Source of the DNA: Mermis nigrescens | Taxonomy: Eukaryota; Nematoda; Enoplea; Mermithida; Mermithidae | NCBI GenBank assembly: GCA_036768485.1 | Contig: JAVLUZ010000580.1 | Span: forward strand, 331,399 to 395,398 | Reading direction: 5' to 3' | Length of the DNA: 64,000 nucleotides | In this document: in pieces, positions 31,900 through 42,972 of the stretch | How positions within the stretch are numbered: position 1 is the first letter of the stretch | Layout of the letters: every line of letters begins with the position of its first letter | The notes under the pieces: generated by a model | Told to the model about the DNA's origin: nothing | The model's database searches: none | The model's input: only the letters and a program-made list of their open reading frames with translations | Translations under genes and position numbers: made by a program

Positions 31900-32300
31900 A
31901 TTCTTAAATTCCTATCATTAATCACGCTGGAACAAATTTACCTACTATTGTCGCTAATATTAATGGCATAGACATTCCCGCTTTAATCGATACTGGTTTG
32001 CAGGTAACCATGATGACCACATCCGCATTTTTTTGCCTTGGTTTCAAATTACCACTTAAGCAAACTACCGAAATTGTCCATGGCGTAGGCGAAATTACCG
32101 CCGTCATTCGATTTAAATTTAAAATTACAATCACTATTGCTGATCACACTATTCCCACGGTTGTATCAATTATCACTCATTTGCCGGAAGATATTCTCTT
32201 AGGGTTTGATTTTTGTGAATGCGCATTGATGTGGGTTAATCCTATCGAACATTGTGCATTTTTAAATGGTAAAAAAGTTAAACTCCTATCTCAATTTGCA
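31900..32300 (+). pseudogene. pro: Retroelement aspartic protease, copy 1
   Basis: Reads LPTIVANINGIDIPALIDTG, then LQVTMMTTSAF, EIVHGVGEI and LPEDILLGFDFCECALMW. DTG is the catalytic motif, and ILLGFDF is the C-terminal retropepsin motif. It matches the copy at 52241-52855 closely. At about 32295 the sequence jumps directly to the end of RNase H, so reverse transcriptase and most of RNase H (about 1.7 kb in the other copy) are missing. Confidence 0.75.
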
Positions 32301-34152
32301 GGAATATGAGTATGAAATTGTTTACATTCTTGGCGCGTATAATTGCACCACTGATCTTTTATCACGCCATCCTAAATATGATCATCCTGAACGTAAATAT
32401 AAGCTTGAACAAAAATCTGTTGTTAATATCGCGAATTTAGACTTGGAAGATTCTGAATCCGAGGTCAAATCTGTCCCATCTGATCGACCAAGCAATAATA
32501 TTCCTGAATTTACTGCCTGACAATTCTAATTTGCCATCTAACCCTATAAACAGTAGCCCATCCATTTTTTGTGAATGTATTCAACGTACTGATGCAGAAA
32601 AAGCTGAAATTTTGACGCCTGCGCAATTACTTGCAGAGCAGCATGCTGATGACGAATTGCATAAAATTTGCATTGCTTTAAACAACTTATCAATTCGAAA
32701 ATATTGCGATAAATTTTTCCTGTTAAACAATATTCTTTTCCGTCGTTTCCAACCTAAGCGCTCGCCTACTATCGTTCACCAAGTGGTTATTCCTAAATCA
32801 TTGTGCCGCTTTATTTTGACCGAATTTCATGATTCTATCTTCAGAGCTCATTTTTCATTGCGTAAAATTTTGCCCGCCATACAAATGCGTTATTGGTGGC
32901 CGCATATGGAAAATGATGTAATTGCTTGGTGTAAGAATTGTGATGTGTGCTTGCAATGCAAGGTCGCATTAAATTCTGCATCTGTTCCAATGCAACCAAT
33001 TGAAGTTTCTGCGCCTTTTGAACTTATCACGAGTGATTGTCTGCATATGCCACAATAAACTTCTGGAAATGACCAAATTGTTGTTTTTATGGATTATTTC
33101 ACTAAGTACCTCAAAGCTTTTGCTGTTTTGGACATTAATATACGACTATTGCTAATCTTTTATTACGTGAAATCACCCCACGTTATGGCGTTTCTAAACG
33201 ATTTTCAACCAATCAGAATTCGAACTTTACATCTACCTAGAATTCGGAAGTTTGTAAATTGCCTAAAGTCCAAAAAGATTTTACAAGGCCATGTCACCCG
33301 CAATGCAATGGTCTTGTTGAACGTTATAATCGAACTCTAATTGACGCTTTGTCTAAATTAAGCGTGTAAAATGAGTGTGATTGGAAACAATTTTTGCCAT
33401 TTGATTTATTTGTGTATCACGCGATGCCGCAAGCGTTGACAAATATTTTGCATTTCAAAATGCTTATGGTCGCAAATCCGCATTTCCAATTGATTTTTTA
33501 CTTTTGAACAATATGACAATAAACCCAAATTTACCTCCTATAGCGGAAAAATATATTGCAGATTTAAAACTTACTTTGCAAGATTTGCACAAAATCGCAA
33601 TTAAAAATTTATCGCAAGCGCAAAAACAGCAAAAATTGCAATACTATAAAGCCATTACCGAAAAAGATTTTGCCGAGTTTGATATCGTTTATCTTGATGA
33701 TACTGTGATTGTGATTGTGATTCAGCTGTGATTCAGCTGTGATTTATTGTGATTCAGTGATTTTGTGATTCTGTGATTCAGCCCAAAATTGGTAAACTTT
33801 TGCCTAAGCGTGTAGGTCCCTACAGGATTGTTGGTCAGCCAACCCCTGAAACCGCACACATTGTGTTTATAATCCATTAATTACGCATATAGTCCATCGT
33901 AATAGACTTTTGCTGGAGCCAAATTTACCATACTCCGATTTCATTGCCAAAAAGCATGCTTACGTACCCGGTGATTTTGTTTAGGTAAACCTACCGCGCC
34001 ACCTGGTTGCTCCCATTGTTATTATTAATTTTTTGGACTTACCCGGTCAGGAGCGAAAGTTAGGGGATTGTGCGCCAATTTGTTTTTTAAATGGTTCTAA
34101 AACTGTTCATGCTGTACCGTTATCTGACATTTCACCTTTTGTATACCCATGA
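32300..34152 (+). pseudogene. pol: Retroelement RNase H end and integrase, copy 1
   Basis: Starts QEYEYEIVYILGAYNCTTDL, the last strand of RNase H, then an acidic linker. Next come the zinc-binding H2C2 region (FHDSIFRAHFSLRKILP, WCKNCDVCLQCK) and the integrase core start FELITSDCLHMP. The central core is broken near 33170-33290. ERYNRTLIDALSKLS with the third catalytic glutamate follows (about 33317-33362). A C-terminal LPKRVGPYRIVGQP block then follows. The last 56 codons (33986-34152) are clean and end SDISPFVYP-TGA. That TGA overlaps the next ORF's ATG. Stops and a run of GTGATT repeats near 33700-33775 show decay. Confidence 0.75.
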
Positions 34153-37100
34153 CTGAGCAAGTTGCTGGCAACAAAGAGCACCTTGTGGACCCAGCTGGTC
34201 AACAATTTTTATTCAACGGACGCGACCCCATTAATTTGATTGAATTTTGTACGGCAATGGTGGAAGCAGCTGCTACTAAGCAGTTAAGCTCCCTTAATCC
34301 ATTGCCAGAGAACAAAAATTTGTGCTTAAATTATTTTGCTGGACACGGTACTTGTTGAGAAAATGACTTGGCCGCCTCAAACCATAAAAAGCGCATTGAC
34401 GGCAAAGAACGTTGGTGTAGCGACACTTTTTGTCGACCACCGTTAAAATCGTCATTTGTGCCCATTGGAGCAGTCGGCAAAATGATGCTCATTAAGAGTG
34501 AACAGGACTCATTTAATGCGATACTTGTTCTATTACGCCTGGAAAATTTGATTAAAAATCGCTTATATTTGGGCTACAGTTCTGAATTTGTGAACGATTG
34601 TTGTTTTATGGCATTATGGCATTTTGTGATCAGGAAATTTGTTCTAAACAATTTTCGCCAACTTACCAGGATATGAATTGACCATTTGTCTGTTATATAC
34701 AGCTTGCGAACCTGCAAGGCCATATTTTTGTTTGGGACATTCTGTGTTTCCCAAAACCGCCTTTTGGATTGCATCAGTTGCTAGCAACATTCCTAGTGCA
34801 TGTAAGGCTAGTATGCCATGATTTGAAAAACGATTGTCTCGCTTATTTCCACGTTTATGGGCCACCTTACGATAAAATTTGTGATATTTCTGAAATCAAA
34901 TTACGCCAAAATGCTTATTCCCAAAGCCCGTTCCGTGCAAAATTTTATGACATGTTAGCTATGGCCAACGATTTTGCCAGAGTACATACAATTGTGGCTG
35001 ATTCGCATCATTTAAAGCAGCTGGCAGAATTTTTCTTTGACATGTACGTTGACCCGGACCAGCCAAATTGTTACGGTCAGGTGTGGAGTTTACTGCTCAC
35101 TAGAGCGCTGGAGCAATATTTAGCTCTCAATCCTTTGATTACAATCAATGTATATATATTCTTATAGCCAATAATACTGATAAAAATTGTATCACGCCGC
35201 ATGGTACGCTGATTCCCCTATCATTTAAGGAGGATGAATCAACCGTTAAGCAAGCGCCAAACAAGAAGAAAAATATTATTCTGTTGACAAGCGTGCTGTC
35301 AAATTTGCAGCCGACGTCAAAAAACAAGAAAGACAGACAATTGAGCGCCAATTACGTGGAAATTTTGTCTGATGAAGAAGAAGTTATGATCGAAGATGTT
35401 TATCCAACATTTTCATTGTCTAGTTTGGCACAGTCAGCTATTGTTATAATGGCCAATGCCGCGGCAACTTTTTTGTCACTACGTCAATGCCAGACTTATT
35501 TCAATCCGCGTCGCAAGGCCCATTTCTTCTGCTGCCAAAGTTTCAGGTTGCTACCAGCTCTTTGCTGAGTGTGGCCATAACTTCGTCTTCAGAAACCGTG
35601 ATCGTTTCTACTGCAACGCGTTTGCCGCCCACTATTTCGCAATTTACACCGCCGGCAGTCACTTTGATGCCGACAATTGAGCTGCAGCGTTATGCAAACA
35701 TTGCCAATTCTTCCATCTGATGATGTGCCAATTCCTATGCATATGGTGAACGGTTGTTCTACGGTCATTCTGCCGCCATTAGCAGAAGCAAATTTACCGC
35801 CAGCAGACGGCTCAGATATGAGTGTTGTTTATTCTACCACGCCGTCTGACGCAGAATCGTTGCGTAGAGTGAATGTAGATGCTATTTTAGATGCATTGCG
35901 CATTCCAAACATAACGCCATCTTTGTCGACCATGCCGCAGTCCGTTGCCACCGTGATCAAAAATTTACCAGCTCCTTTATTGGTACAGCAGCAAAATGCA
36001 ATTTCCTTTGTTACGTATTTTTACCAGTTGGGCAAAAATCTGAGTCACGGCGACCTGCCCTATTATTTATCCATCAATAATTTGCACTTGACTTGGCCAT
36101 GAGCATGGTACTGCAGTATATAACAAACTGTTGAACATTCTGCAACGATATTATAACAATTTGTATGCCACTCATTTGCATAATTTGCCCATTCCAACCG
36201 TGCCACAGCACCCGCTTGCAATTTCAGCTGTCACGTCAGTTGCAATCAAGGCTGAGCAACAATTGCCACTGAGATTTATCATGCAACCGAGTGTATTCCA
36301 ACGTGTATTCCATCCGGACCCATATTTTGCCCAAAATCGTTTCTTTATTACAACCAGAATTATGTTATATGAATTTCTGTTGAAATTTGTTGTGAATCAT
36401 CTGATGCTTGAGATGCCACACAAAATGTCACTTGATCCAGCTTGCAATATTCTTAGCAAGGCATTGCCGCATTGCATTCAACTTGCGCCAGACCATATGG
36501 TGCCACTTTTTATTATGATGTGTCAAATGTTTGACATTTTCGAAAATTTTGGTGGATTTCAAAGTGATTACGATACGACGTTCCATTGTTTGCTGATATT
36601 TTTGTCGCCATACTTTATGCGAGCAAAAGTATTACTCAAATTTTTGGATCGTTGATGCCATTACTTCACAGCCTTGTATAACAACCCGGCAATTGCCTGG
36701 CATATGATTAAACACTTAAGCCGCATGATTCACATTGCATTTATTGGTCCATGTTTTACCAAATTCCTGATCAAAGCCTTTCCAGAATCTCCTGAATCGG
36801 CCAAAAACATTGACAAGCCGGAAGAATTGCATCACCGTATTAGAGCCGTGTGAATGGCATCCAATCCGCAAATCATTGTGCTGTTTCATTTTGAACATTA
36901 TTGTAACCGTCAGAAATTGACATATTATTTGCACACAAAATTGCAAGACGATTTAGCTAAAACTTGAAAGGAATGGCAGAAAATTTGGGCCAATACTGAT
37001 GTTACAACCCAAAAACTTGACACCTCTTTGCAGGATCCACAAGGATCTACGGCGAAATTAGGCAGGCGTGTGATTGATTTGAAAATTGATGCACAAATCA

Positions 37101-37855
37101 AAATTCGCAAAGCGCGGAAAATGATTGCGGGGGAGCCAGCCCTGTGTTGCCGTCTTGTGTGATGCTTTCCCATTGCCCTGGATTGTTGACTGTTTTGTCT
37201 TCAGTTTGCCGTGATTCCAACAAAGAATATAACCCAAAAATTAACAACTTCTTTGAGGCCGAAATGTCACATGCCATGCATTGTCTTAAGAATTTTGAGA
37301 CAGAGCATTTTAAACGCCTACAAAAAATGGATTCGCGATTTGATCGAGGATCAGGCTATCACCAATTTGATGAAGGGCAACTAGCATCGCATCCATTGAG
37401 GCATTTGCATACTTACACTATTTCTAGTCACGTCTCTCATGAGCGTCAGCAGTAGACATGTGTTTTTTATCCAATGACGCAGCCAAACTGTGACACGTTC
37501 GTTGATTGTTCGCAGTCTCGCCTGGGTCAATTGTAATCATGACCCACAACGCAACCATCATTGTTGCTGCCGCGTTGTTTGTATGGCTTCTCCACCAACC
37601 AATACAAGTTGCCGCCACAACCATTGCCACATTCTCTCAATGATTCAGACAACAATGATGCGCCCGTTGACCCGCATTGCGACTCCCATTGTCAATTGCA
37701 ACCGAGGGTCATTACACCATCTAGGGATTGCTCAACCATGTGTCGCGACCCTGAATCTGATCGCGAGTCCGATGCATTGGGTCGCCAGCTGGAGCATCAC
37801 TCCCACTTTTATTTGTCCAAACCCAGTTTGTTGGATCGATATTAGACTTTGAAGC
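34149..37855 (+). pseudogene. Post-pol ORF with DEDD 3'-5' exonuclease-like domain
   Basis: A third ORF of roughly 1200 codons, in pieces, starting MTEQVAGNKEHLVDPAGQQF at the pol stop. About 160 codons in, in one frame, is the layout of an RNase D/WRN-type exonuclease: DQEIC (34628) for motif I; YIQLANLQGHIFVWDILCFP; LVCHDLKNDCLAYF (about 34815) for motif II; YDKICDISEI; and ALEQYLALNPLITINVY (about 35115) in the place of YxxxD, with Asp replaced by Asn. After it comes a Lys-rich linker and acidic YVEILSDEEEVMIEDVYP. A longer region follows (35677-37455) with helical segments such as SVFQRVFHPDPYFAQNRF and MVPLFIMMCQMFDIFENFGG that I do not recognise. There is no signal peptide or envelope look. 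Several stops and frameshifts are present. The 55.9-kb copy of the element lacks this ORF. Confidence 0.55.
35928..36286 (+). repeat. Source copy of the 359-bp duplicated block
   Basis: Part of the post-pol ORF (PQSVATVIKNLPAPLLVQQQ onward). Copied into the gag region at 29884-30242. Confidence 0.8.
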
Positions 37856-38700
37856 TCAAAGCTATTAAGCTCTGCAATTGTCGTTCTATTGACCAGCAGT
37901 TTGTTGTCACCGGATGTCACTTTACCTGGTTCTTTCTTGCATTGTTATTTTTCTTGTTTTTTATTTTTTGCATTGTATTATCATTGTAATTTTTCTCAAT
38001 TTTGGTGCTATTTTGCTCAACAGTATCCAGTCATAATTACAGGTATGCTTTGATTTTTGCTCGTGTATAACATTTCTCGTTTTTATCTTACCTTGTCTTA
38101 ATCTTTTTTGTCAGTGCTCTTCATTTTTTCTTGATCTGACCATTGTGCCTAATGATCTTGTGTTTTAAAATTTTAATTGCTCAGTATCAAAGTGGTACGG
38201 TTGTTGGTGTATCATAACTCTTAAACAAACAAGGGGAAACATCCCACCTAAAACTTTTTATTTTTAATTTTTTACCCTCCGGGGATTGAAGGAGAGGTGC
38301 GATATTTTGCATAAATATGACAAGAAACACAAGCGCCGCTGCGCCCTAAAATCAAACAATCCGTATATTTGTTTGCTTGTCAAGTTGTATTCTTATTTGG
38401 CGCGAATCATGGAGAAAAAATTCAATTGTATTGTGCTTAACTGTTAATGGCGAAATAATGACTTTAGATCAGCTCGCCTTACCCTTTAATAAAAAAATCT
38501 GGCTGCGATTTCATTACTCCCATTTATTTATGTTGAGGCGCAACCATCCACTGTCAGTATTGGAAAATTTGACACTTCATCTCAAATTTTTTCCGAAAAC
38601 GTGGAAGAGTGTAAGTACGACAGTTATACGGTACAAACTTTATTCGAACATTTTATTATTTATATCGCCAAAGCCAGTTGACTAGGGCGTTTTACCACAT
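37856..38700. other. Retroelement 3' flank, no gene assigned
   Basis: T-rich to 38220, then GC-richer sequence. A 102-codon reading (38377-38685, with MTLDQLALPFNKKIWLRFHY) resembles protein but matches nothing I recognise. The last four bases, ACAT (38697-38700), are the target duplication of the next repeat. Confidence 0.4.
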
Positions 38701-39704
38701 TGGATTATCATAACTATTCGAGTAGACATCCTAGTGATGTGCTAGCTCGAGGTTATGCCTTCAGCTCTCATTTTATCCCATATTTTCAATTCGAAATCCT
38801 TTTAGGTACTTGTCCGGTAAAGCAGAGTTACATATATGTTAACATCAGTAATTTACTTATTCGAATTGCCGCTGTAATTACCTTGATCATATGACTCGGT
38901 AAACAGTGATCTTACCCGTTGTTTAATTGTTTAGGATGATGAATAAATCATCATCTACTGTAACTATTTGTATGTAGGTAATTAGTCAGTCAGTGTTGTT
39001 GGCGGTTGTGTGCATTTCCGAGTTGGAGCGTCTTTTGCTTTTATTTGTATTAGCCGGCTTGTAGCCGCGCCGTTGTTTATTTTTTGTTATTAAAATTGGA
39101 GAAAATTACTTCCCAGTGATAGGGTACATCATGGGAAGGTTGAGCCCCGCCACAATGATAAAAATATTATTTTATCTCGACCGACTTGGAAAGGTAAACA
39201 TTGTTTGGTCTTATCTTCTATTCATTTTTGGAAATTCTCTTTTCATTTCCTCAACCCAAAAACTAGATAAAAACTCATTTAATCTATATGATGACTGTCC
39301 AGTTAAGAGCTCATTAGTGTTGTTTTCAAATTTTAGAATGCTACACAAATTAGGACACCAAAAACATTTCGGGACAGCTTAACCCTTGAAAATAAGTTCA
39401 ATAATCAACTTGAGCTGGGTTGAGATAGGCCAACTGGCCTTGCGAGCATACTGGGAATAGGTAGGTACTACACCTAGGATTTAGGGCGTAGCTGCTAAGA
39501 CTCCCGACGAAAGGCAGGCAGCACAATAGGACTAAGGGAGTTGAGGCTGTAAGTCGTTGATTGCCGTTGAGTTCAAAGTCGCTATACACACTCAAGGAAC
39601 CTGACCAGCGCTAAGAGCAGCCTAGGTACCTAAGTGGATCCCATAGGAAAATACACCCCATGCCCGTATTGCTTTAGTAAACACAGACCGGCTCTGTATT
39701 TACA
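38701..39704. mobile_element. LTR-like repeat, copy C, with target duplication
   Basis: 1004 bp, starting TGGATTATCATAACTATTCG and ending CTCTGTATTTACA, flanked by ACAT on both sides (38697-38700, 39705-39708). TG...CA ends plus a 4-bp duplication support a solo LTR of an LTR retroelement. It sits exactly where similarity to the Polinton polymerase flank stops. Confidence 0.65.
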
Positions 39705-40132
39705 ACATGCCTCTCCGCAACTGTTAATGCAGTGCCCGGTGCCAGGACAAAGACCTGGGCACATATCAGCACCATATTTTTGTTTGTTTTTGGACTTTTT
39801 GTTATCAAAACTAGACCACCTTGTTTTAACTACCCACCGGCACTTGCTCTTTCCAGGGAGATCCAGCAGGCAGGCGAGAACAAAACAAAAAGTGACCATG
39901 ACCATCATGTAAACTAAATAAGATGACGTCTTGTCCGGTCACACTGTTTTTCAGACAGGTACCGGACAGAGGAGTGAAATAGACAAAAACTAACTAAATA
40001 AAATGACTCTTGTCCGGTCACACCATTTTTTGGACGGGTACCAGCCAGAAGAACGAAATAAAAAAAACGACGGTCAGAGGGTTAAATAATAAAATAAGGC
40101 ATGGGGATAAGCAAAATACAAGCAGAAAAGGA
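39705..40132 (-). repeat. Second copy of polymerase 3' flank
   Basis: Reverse-complement match to 20083-20530, including both tandem units (TGACTCTTGTCCGGTCACAC type) and the ATGCCTSTCCGC end. Confidence 0.65.
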
Positions 40133-40850
40133 CTAAAAGCCATAGGGCACTGTTGAATAATCAGACTGTACAATGCATTTATTATAAACAACTTTGTACT
40201 TTTTTGATGCATCTTCTGTCACAATAGTGTGGTCAGGCAAACGTCGAATTTGAGGAAAATATACAACTTTTTTGACGACGTTATTCTGCTGAATGTACAT
40301 TTTGACCATTTTCAATAATGAGTGAAAATTAATTTTTGTGGCAGATACTGATGATAATGTGAAACCACACATTTTTATATGGTAATAAAATTTACTATCT
40401 TTTGCTGAGCGTACTTTGTACGCGTAGTTTTTTGGGCCTCCACTAACGAACTCTTCAATATAAGAGCCTTCACCAGATTTTTTCAATTCGTTCATCATAT
40501 TTCCTAAATATGACCCTAGAGGCACTTGATATTCGTCTTTTCCTAGTGTGCTTTTAAATATGACACTATCTGTGTCAAAATATAATACACGCTCACCTAT
40601 TTTTTTCTAAATGCTTATACAATCTGAGTCGCGCTTGTGATGTTGTGTAAGCCGCGAGCACCGGGCTCGTATTTCCCACCAGATCCGCAAATTTGTCTTC
40701 CTTTGCATGTGTAACAGACAATTAATTTTCATTGATTGCGTTAATGGAGTAAATTATATTTGAAGGGTCGAAAATTAAATCAAAGTATGGGGCTGGATCA
40801 GTAAAAAACGAAACTTTTGACATTTGTCCGAATATACCCCAGTAGTATAC
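40133..40850 (-). pseudogene. pPolB: Polinton B-family polymerase, C-terminal fragment, copy 2
   Basis: Read on the minus strand: a damaged palm region with motif C YFDTDSVIF, then VPLGSYLGNMMNELKKSGEG, EEFVSGGPKNYAYKV, QIRRLPDHTIVTED and the terminal TVPYGF. From PLGSYLG to the stop (40525-40133) it is an intact 130-codon reading, better preserved than the plus-strand copy at 19.7-20.1 kb. Upstream of motif C it is frameshifted, and similarity fades near 40850. The rest of this element copy is absent. Confidence 0.8.
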
Positions 40851-41910
40851 CTTTTGCCCTAGACCCTTATCTTATAGCGTTGTAGTGTTATAACCCTACT
40901 TTTACCAAGCTCTAGATCCGTGATCTAGTTGCCTGTTTTTTGCAGTTTACTGTAAGGCCATAAATTATTATGTGGCAAGCTTCTCAGTACCTTCTTTTTT
41001 TACTGCAACACATGTTTTATTGAGCAAAAGAAAACGTATTGACCTATATTTTATTAGAAAAGCTTGATTCCCTGATTTTATAACATGTGTTACGCGTGTC
41101 GCAGATCAAATTTCTTACACATTTTTGAATGTTCTAATACGTTTTTTTTTCAATTGATTTTCAGTTTTGTGCAAACTTAATGACATTTTTAAAATTCTCA
41201 TGCTCTTAGCTACGAGAAATATGTATTCTTATTCATTTTTGTCATCTCCCCAATGACTAGATTTTTGATCTAGACCTTGATAATTCTAGGGTGTGTGACA
41301 TCTTGGTAACAGGAGGGATAAGATGGGCGATGGCGTCAAAATCTGCTTCCTGAGAAAAAAGCCAGGGAGCAAAGGGCGGGACATGCCCAAGCACGTCCAC
41401 GGAGCCATCCGGGGTAAGCTGGGAGGGTCAGGGGGCGCCAATCATTGGGAGGGAGAGGAAATCTCTCTAGGGAGAATTTTCCCATGGAAAAAATCTGAAG
41501 GGGGTTTACCTCGAGATCTAGTTGTCGGACTGGACTCAAATTTTCAGGGTAGGAGGTGAGACATGTCCGGACATGCCGGGCCTGTCTGGACCCGCCTGTG
41601 ACACGGGGTGGGCAAATAAATTTTTGAAGCTACAGTAAGCGATGTTCCAAAACTAGTTGTACCAAATCACATACTTACATGAAGCAATGAAAATAAGAGT
41701 AGGGTCCCACCTAAACATTCAGTGTAAAGTATTGATTGACTTTTTTAAATTTTCAATCGATTTTTCTAATTTCAGGCCGGATAAACGAAAAAAGGTAAGA
41801 CTCGCTGCATATCAGGAGCCGTGTAGTGGCCAGCGGGCTTAAGCCACTCAATGGCGAACTAATGCCTAACTTGTTCTATTTATTATTCACTTTCTTTTGT
41901 TTCTTTTTTA
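40851..41910. other. Intergenic with a GC-rich block
   Basis: T-rich to about 41300, then a GC-rich block (41320-41620) with CCAGGGAGCAAAGGGCGGG and ACATGTCCGGACATGCCGGG. The open readings in the block look like GC-rich noise. No family recognised. Confidence 0.4.
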
Positions 41911-42336
41911 TTACAATGACAAATTCTCGGTACAATTTATGATGTGATCTATTTCATCATCAACAATCTGTGCGTCGCTATAAATCCATTTTGCCTTGTA
42001 TTCCGGCGTCATTCCTTCCCAAATGCAGTAGAACAGTCTCTCTTTGTAATTTGTCCAGGCTCGCTCTAGCGAAACCACAAAGTGCCAAAATCCGCGAATT
42101 TTTCTTTTTCCAGTCAAATTTCTGGCTTGACTGTATAATTCGGCATATATTCTCCATTGACCTCTGTGATGATGGATAAATCGGTTCCAAAAATGTGTGG
42201 CTATGCGTACCAAGTCTTTGTTTTCATAAGTGTGAATGTATCCAAGCTGAGTGCAAAAAACAATAAAGGGCTCCATAACCGACTGCTCAGTGTAGAAAAC
42301 TAATGAACAATGACCTCGTTTCCTGTTTTTTTCCAT
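41911..42336 (-). CDS. Intact 141-aa protein of unknown function
   Basis: A complete ORF from ATG at 42336, starting MEKNRKRGHCSLVFYTEQSV and ending ENLSL. It is aromatic-rich (FWNRFIHHHRGQWRIYAELY, GFWHFVVSLERAWTNYKERL) with no signal peptide or membrane segment. The stop of the preceding short reading is TAG directly before this ATG (TAGATG), suggesting close gene packing or an exon join. It lies on the same strand as the zinc-finger polymerase upstream and probably belongs to the same element. No homologue recognised. Confidence 0.5.
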   Translation of the reverse strand: MEKNRKRGHCSLVFYTEQSVMEPFIVFCTQLGYIHTYENKDLVRIATHFWNRFIHHHRGQWRIYAELYSQARNLTGKRKIRGFWHFVVSLERAWTNYKERLFYCIWEGMTPEYKAKWIYSDAQIVDDEIDHIINCTENLSL

Positions 42337-42658
42337 CTATATACTTTTTAAAAATGGGGCTTCACCACAATAGTAAATCGTAAAAATATGATCGTCGATA
42401 CGTTTTTCAAAGGAGTTTTCGTAATACTCTTTTGTTTCGTTGCTAAACTCGTGCCATAGGTTGCATAGTGCTTTCAAATCTTAACTCTCGATGCATCTTT
42501 TCAGTTCATTAACGAAATACTTCTTTTATGCCTTTTTCTCTATACGCTTGTCTCATTTTTGGCCAAAAGTACCTCCCTAGTTTTTCTTTGTCTGCTCTAC
42601 CGTACTTAACAAGTTGTAAAGAAATATGTTTGTAAATACTTTCTCCTTTAGATGCCAT
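42337..42658 (-). pseudogene. Short broken ORF, same element
   Basis: From ATG at 42658: MASKGESIYKHISLQLVKYG, then RADKEKLGRYFWPKMRQAYR, ending VFR-TAA. It continues in another frame with LCNLWHEFSNETKEYYENSF and IFTIYYCGEAP up to the TAG just before 42336. A TATAAATA lies 45 bases upstream of the ATG on this strand. Function unknown. Confidence 0.4.
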
Positions 42659-42695
42659 TTTTTATAACGTGGTTTTTAAATACAATACTCACTGA

Positions 42696-42720
42696 TATTT
42701 ATAAACAAAGTCTATAAATA
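42696..42720. promoter_or_regulatory. Divergent TATAAATA promoter pair
   Basis: TATTTATA (42696-42703) and TATAAATA (42713-42720) form a palindromic pair. The first points to the minus ORF starting at 42658 (45 bases), the second to the plus ORF starting at 42769 (56 bases). AAAGTCTATAAATA here matches the array before the polymerase gene at 45.35-45.61 kb. Confidence 0.55.
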
Positions 42721-42768
42721 CTAGTAATCTTGGGTTGATTAAACTTATGTTTCTCTTATATCAAAAAA

Positions 42769-42972
42769 ATGGAGGAAATTAAGGAACAGTCAGAAAGGCC
42801 TATTATGGAAATTAAGGAACAGCCAAAACGTCCTATTATGGAACTTAACGAGCAGTTAAAACGTCCTTGTACTGACACGGACAAAAAGCCGTATGGGAGG
42901 TCTTGCCTCTCTAAAAATATCATTTCTAAATCTGTCCCAGTACAGCTGGGCCATAGTTATACAAGCTTCTGA
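42769..42972 (+). CDS. Small ORF with 11-residue repeats
   Basis: A 67-codon ORF starting MEEIKEQSERPIMEIKEQPK. The unit MEIKEQxKRPI occurs three times, matched by three 33-bp DNA repeats, followed by a Cys-containing tail ending LGHSYTSF. It sits 56 bases after a TATAAATA box shared with neighbouring genes. It overlaps antisense to the decayed end of the polymerase-like gene, so either strand could be the real coding one. Function unknown. Confidence 0.4.
   Translation: MEEIKEQSERPIMEIKEQPKRPIMELNEQLKRPCTDTDKKPYGRSCLSKNIISKSVPVQLGHSYTSF

Noticed and set aside
41323..41559. 78-codon plus reading in a GC-rich block
   Set aside because: Open in several frames because of base composition; no recognisable family.
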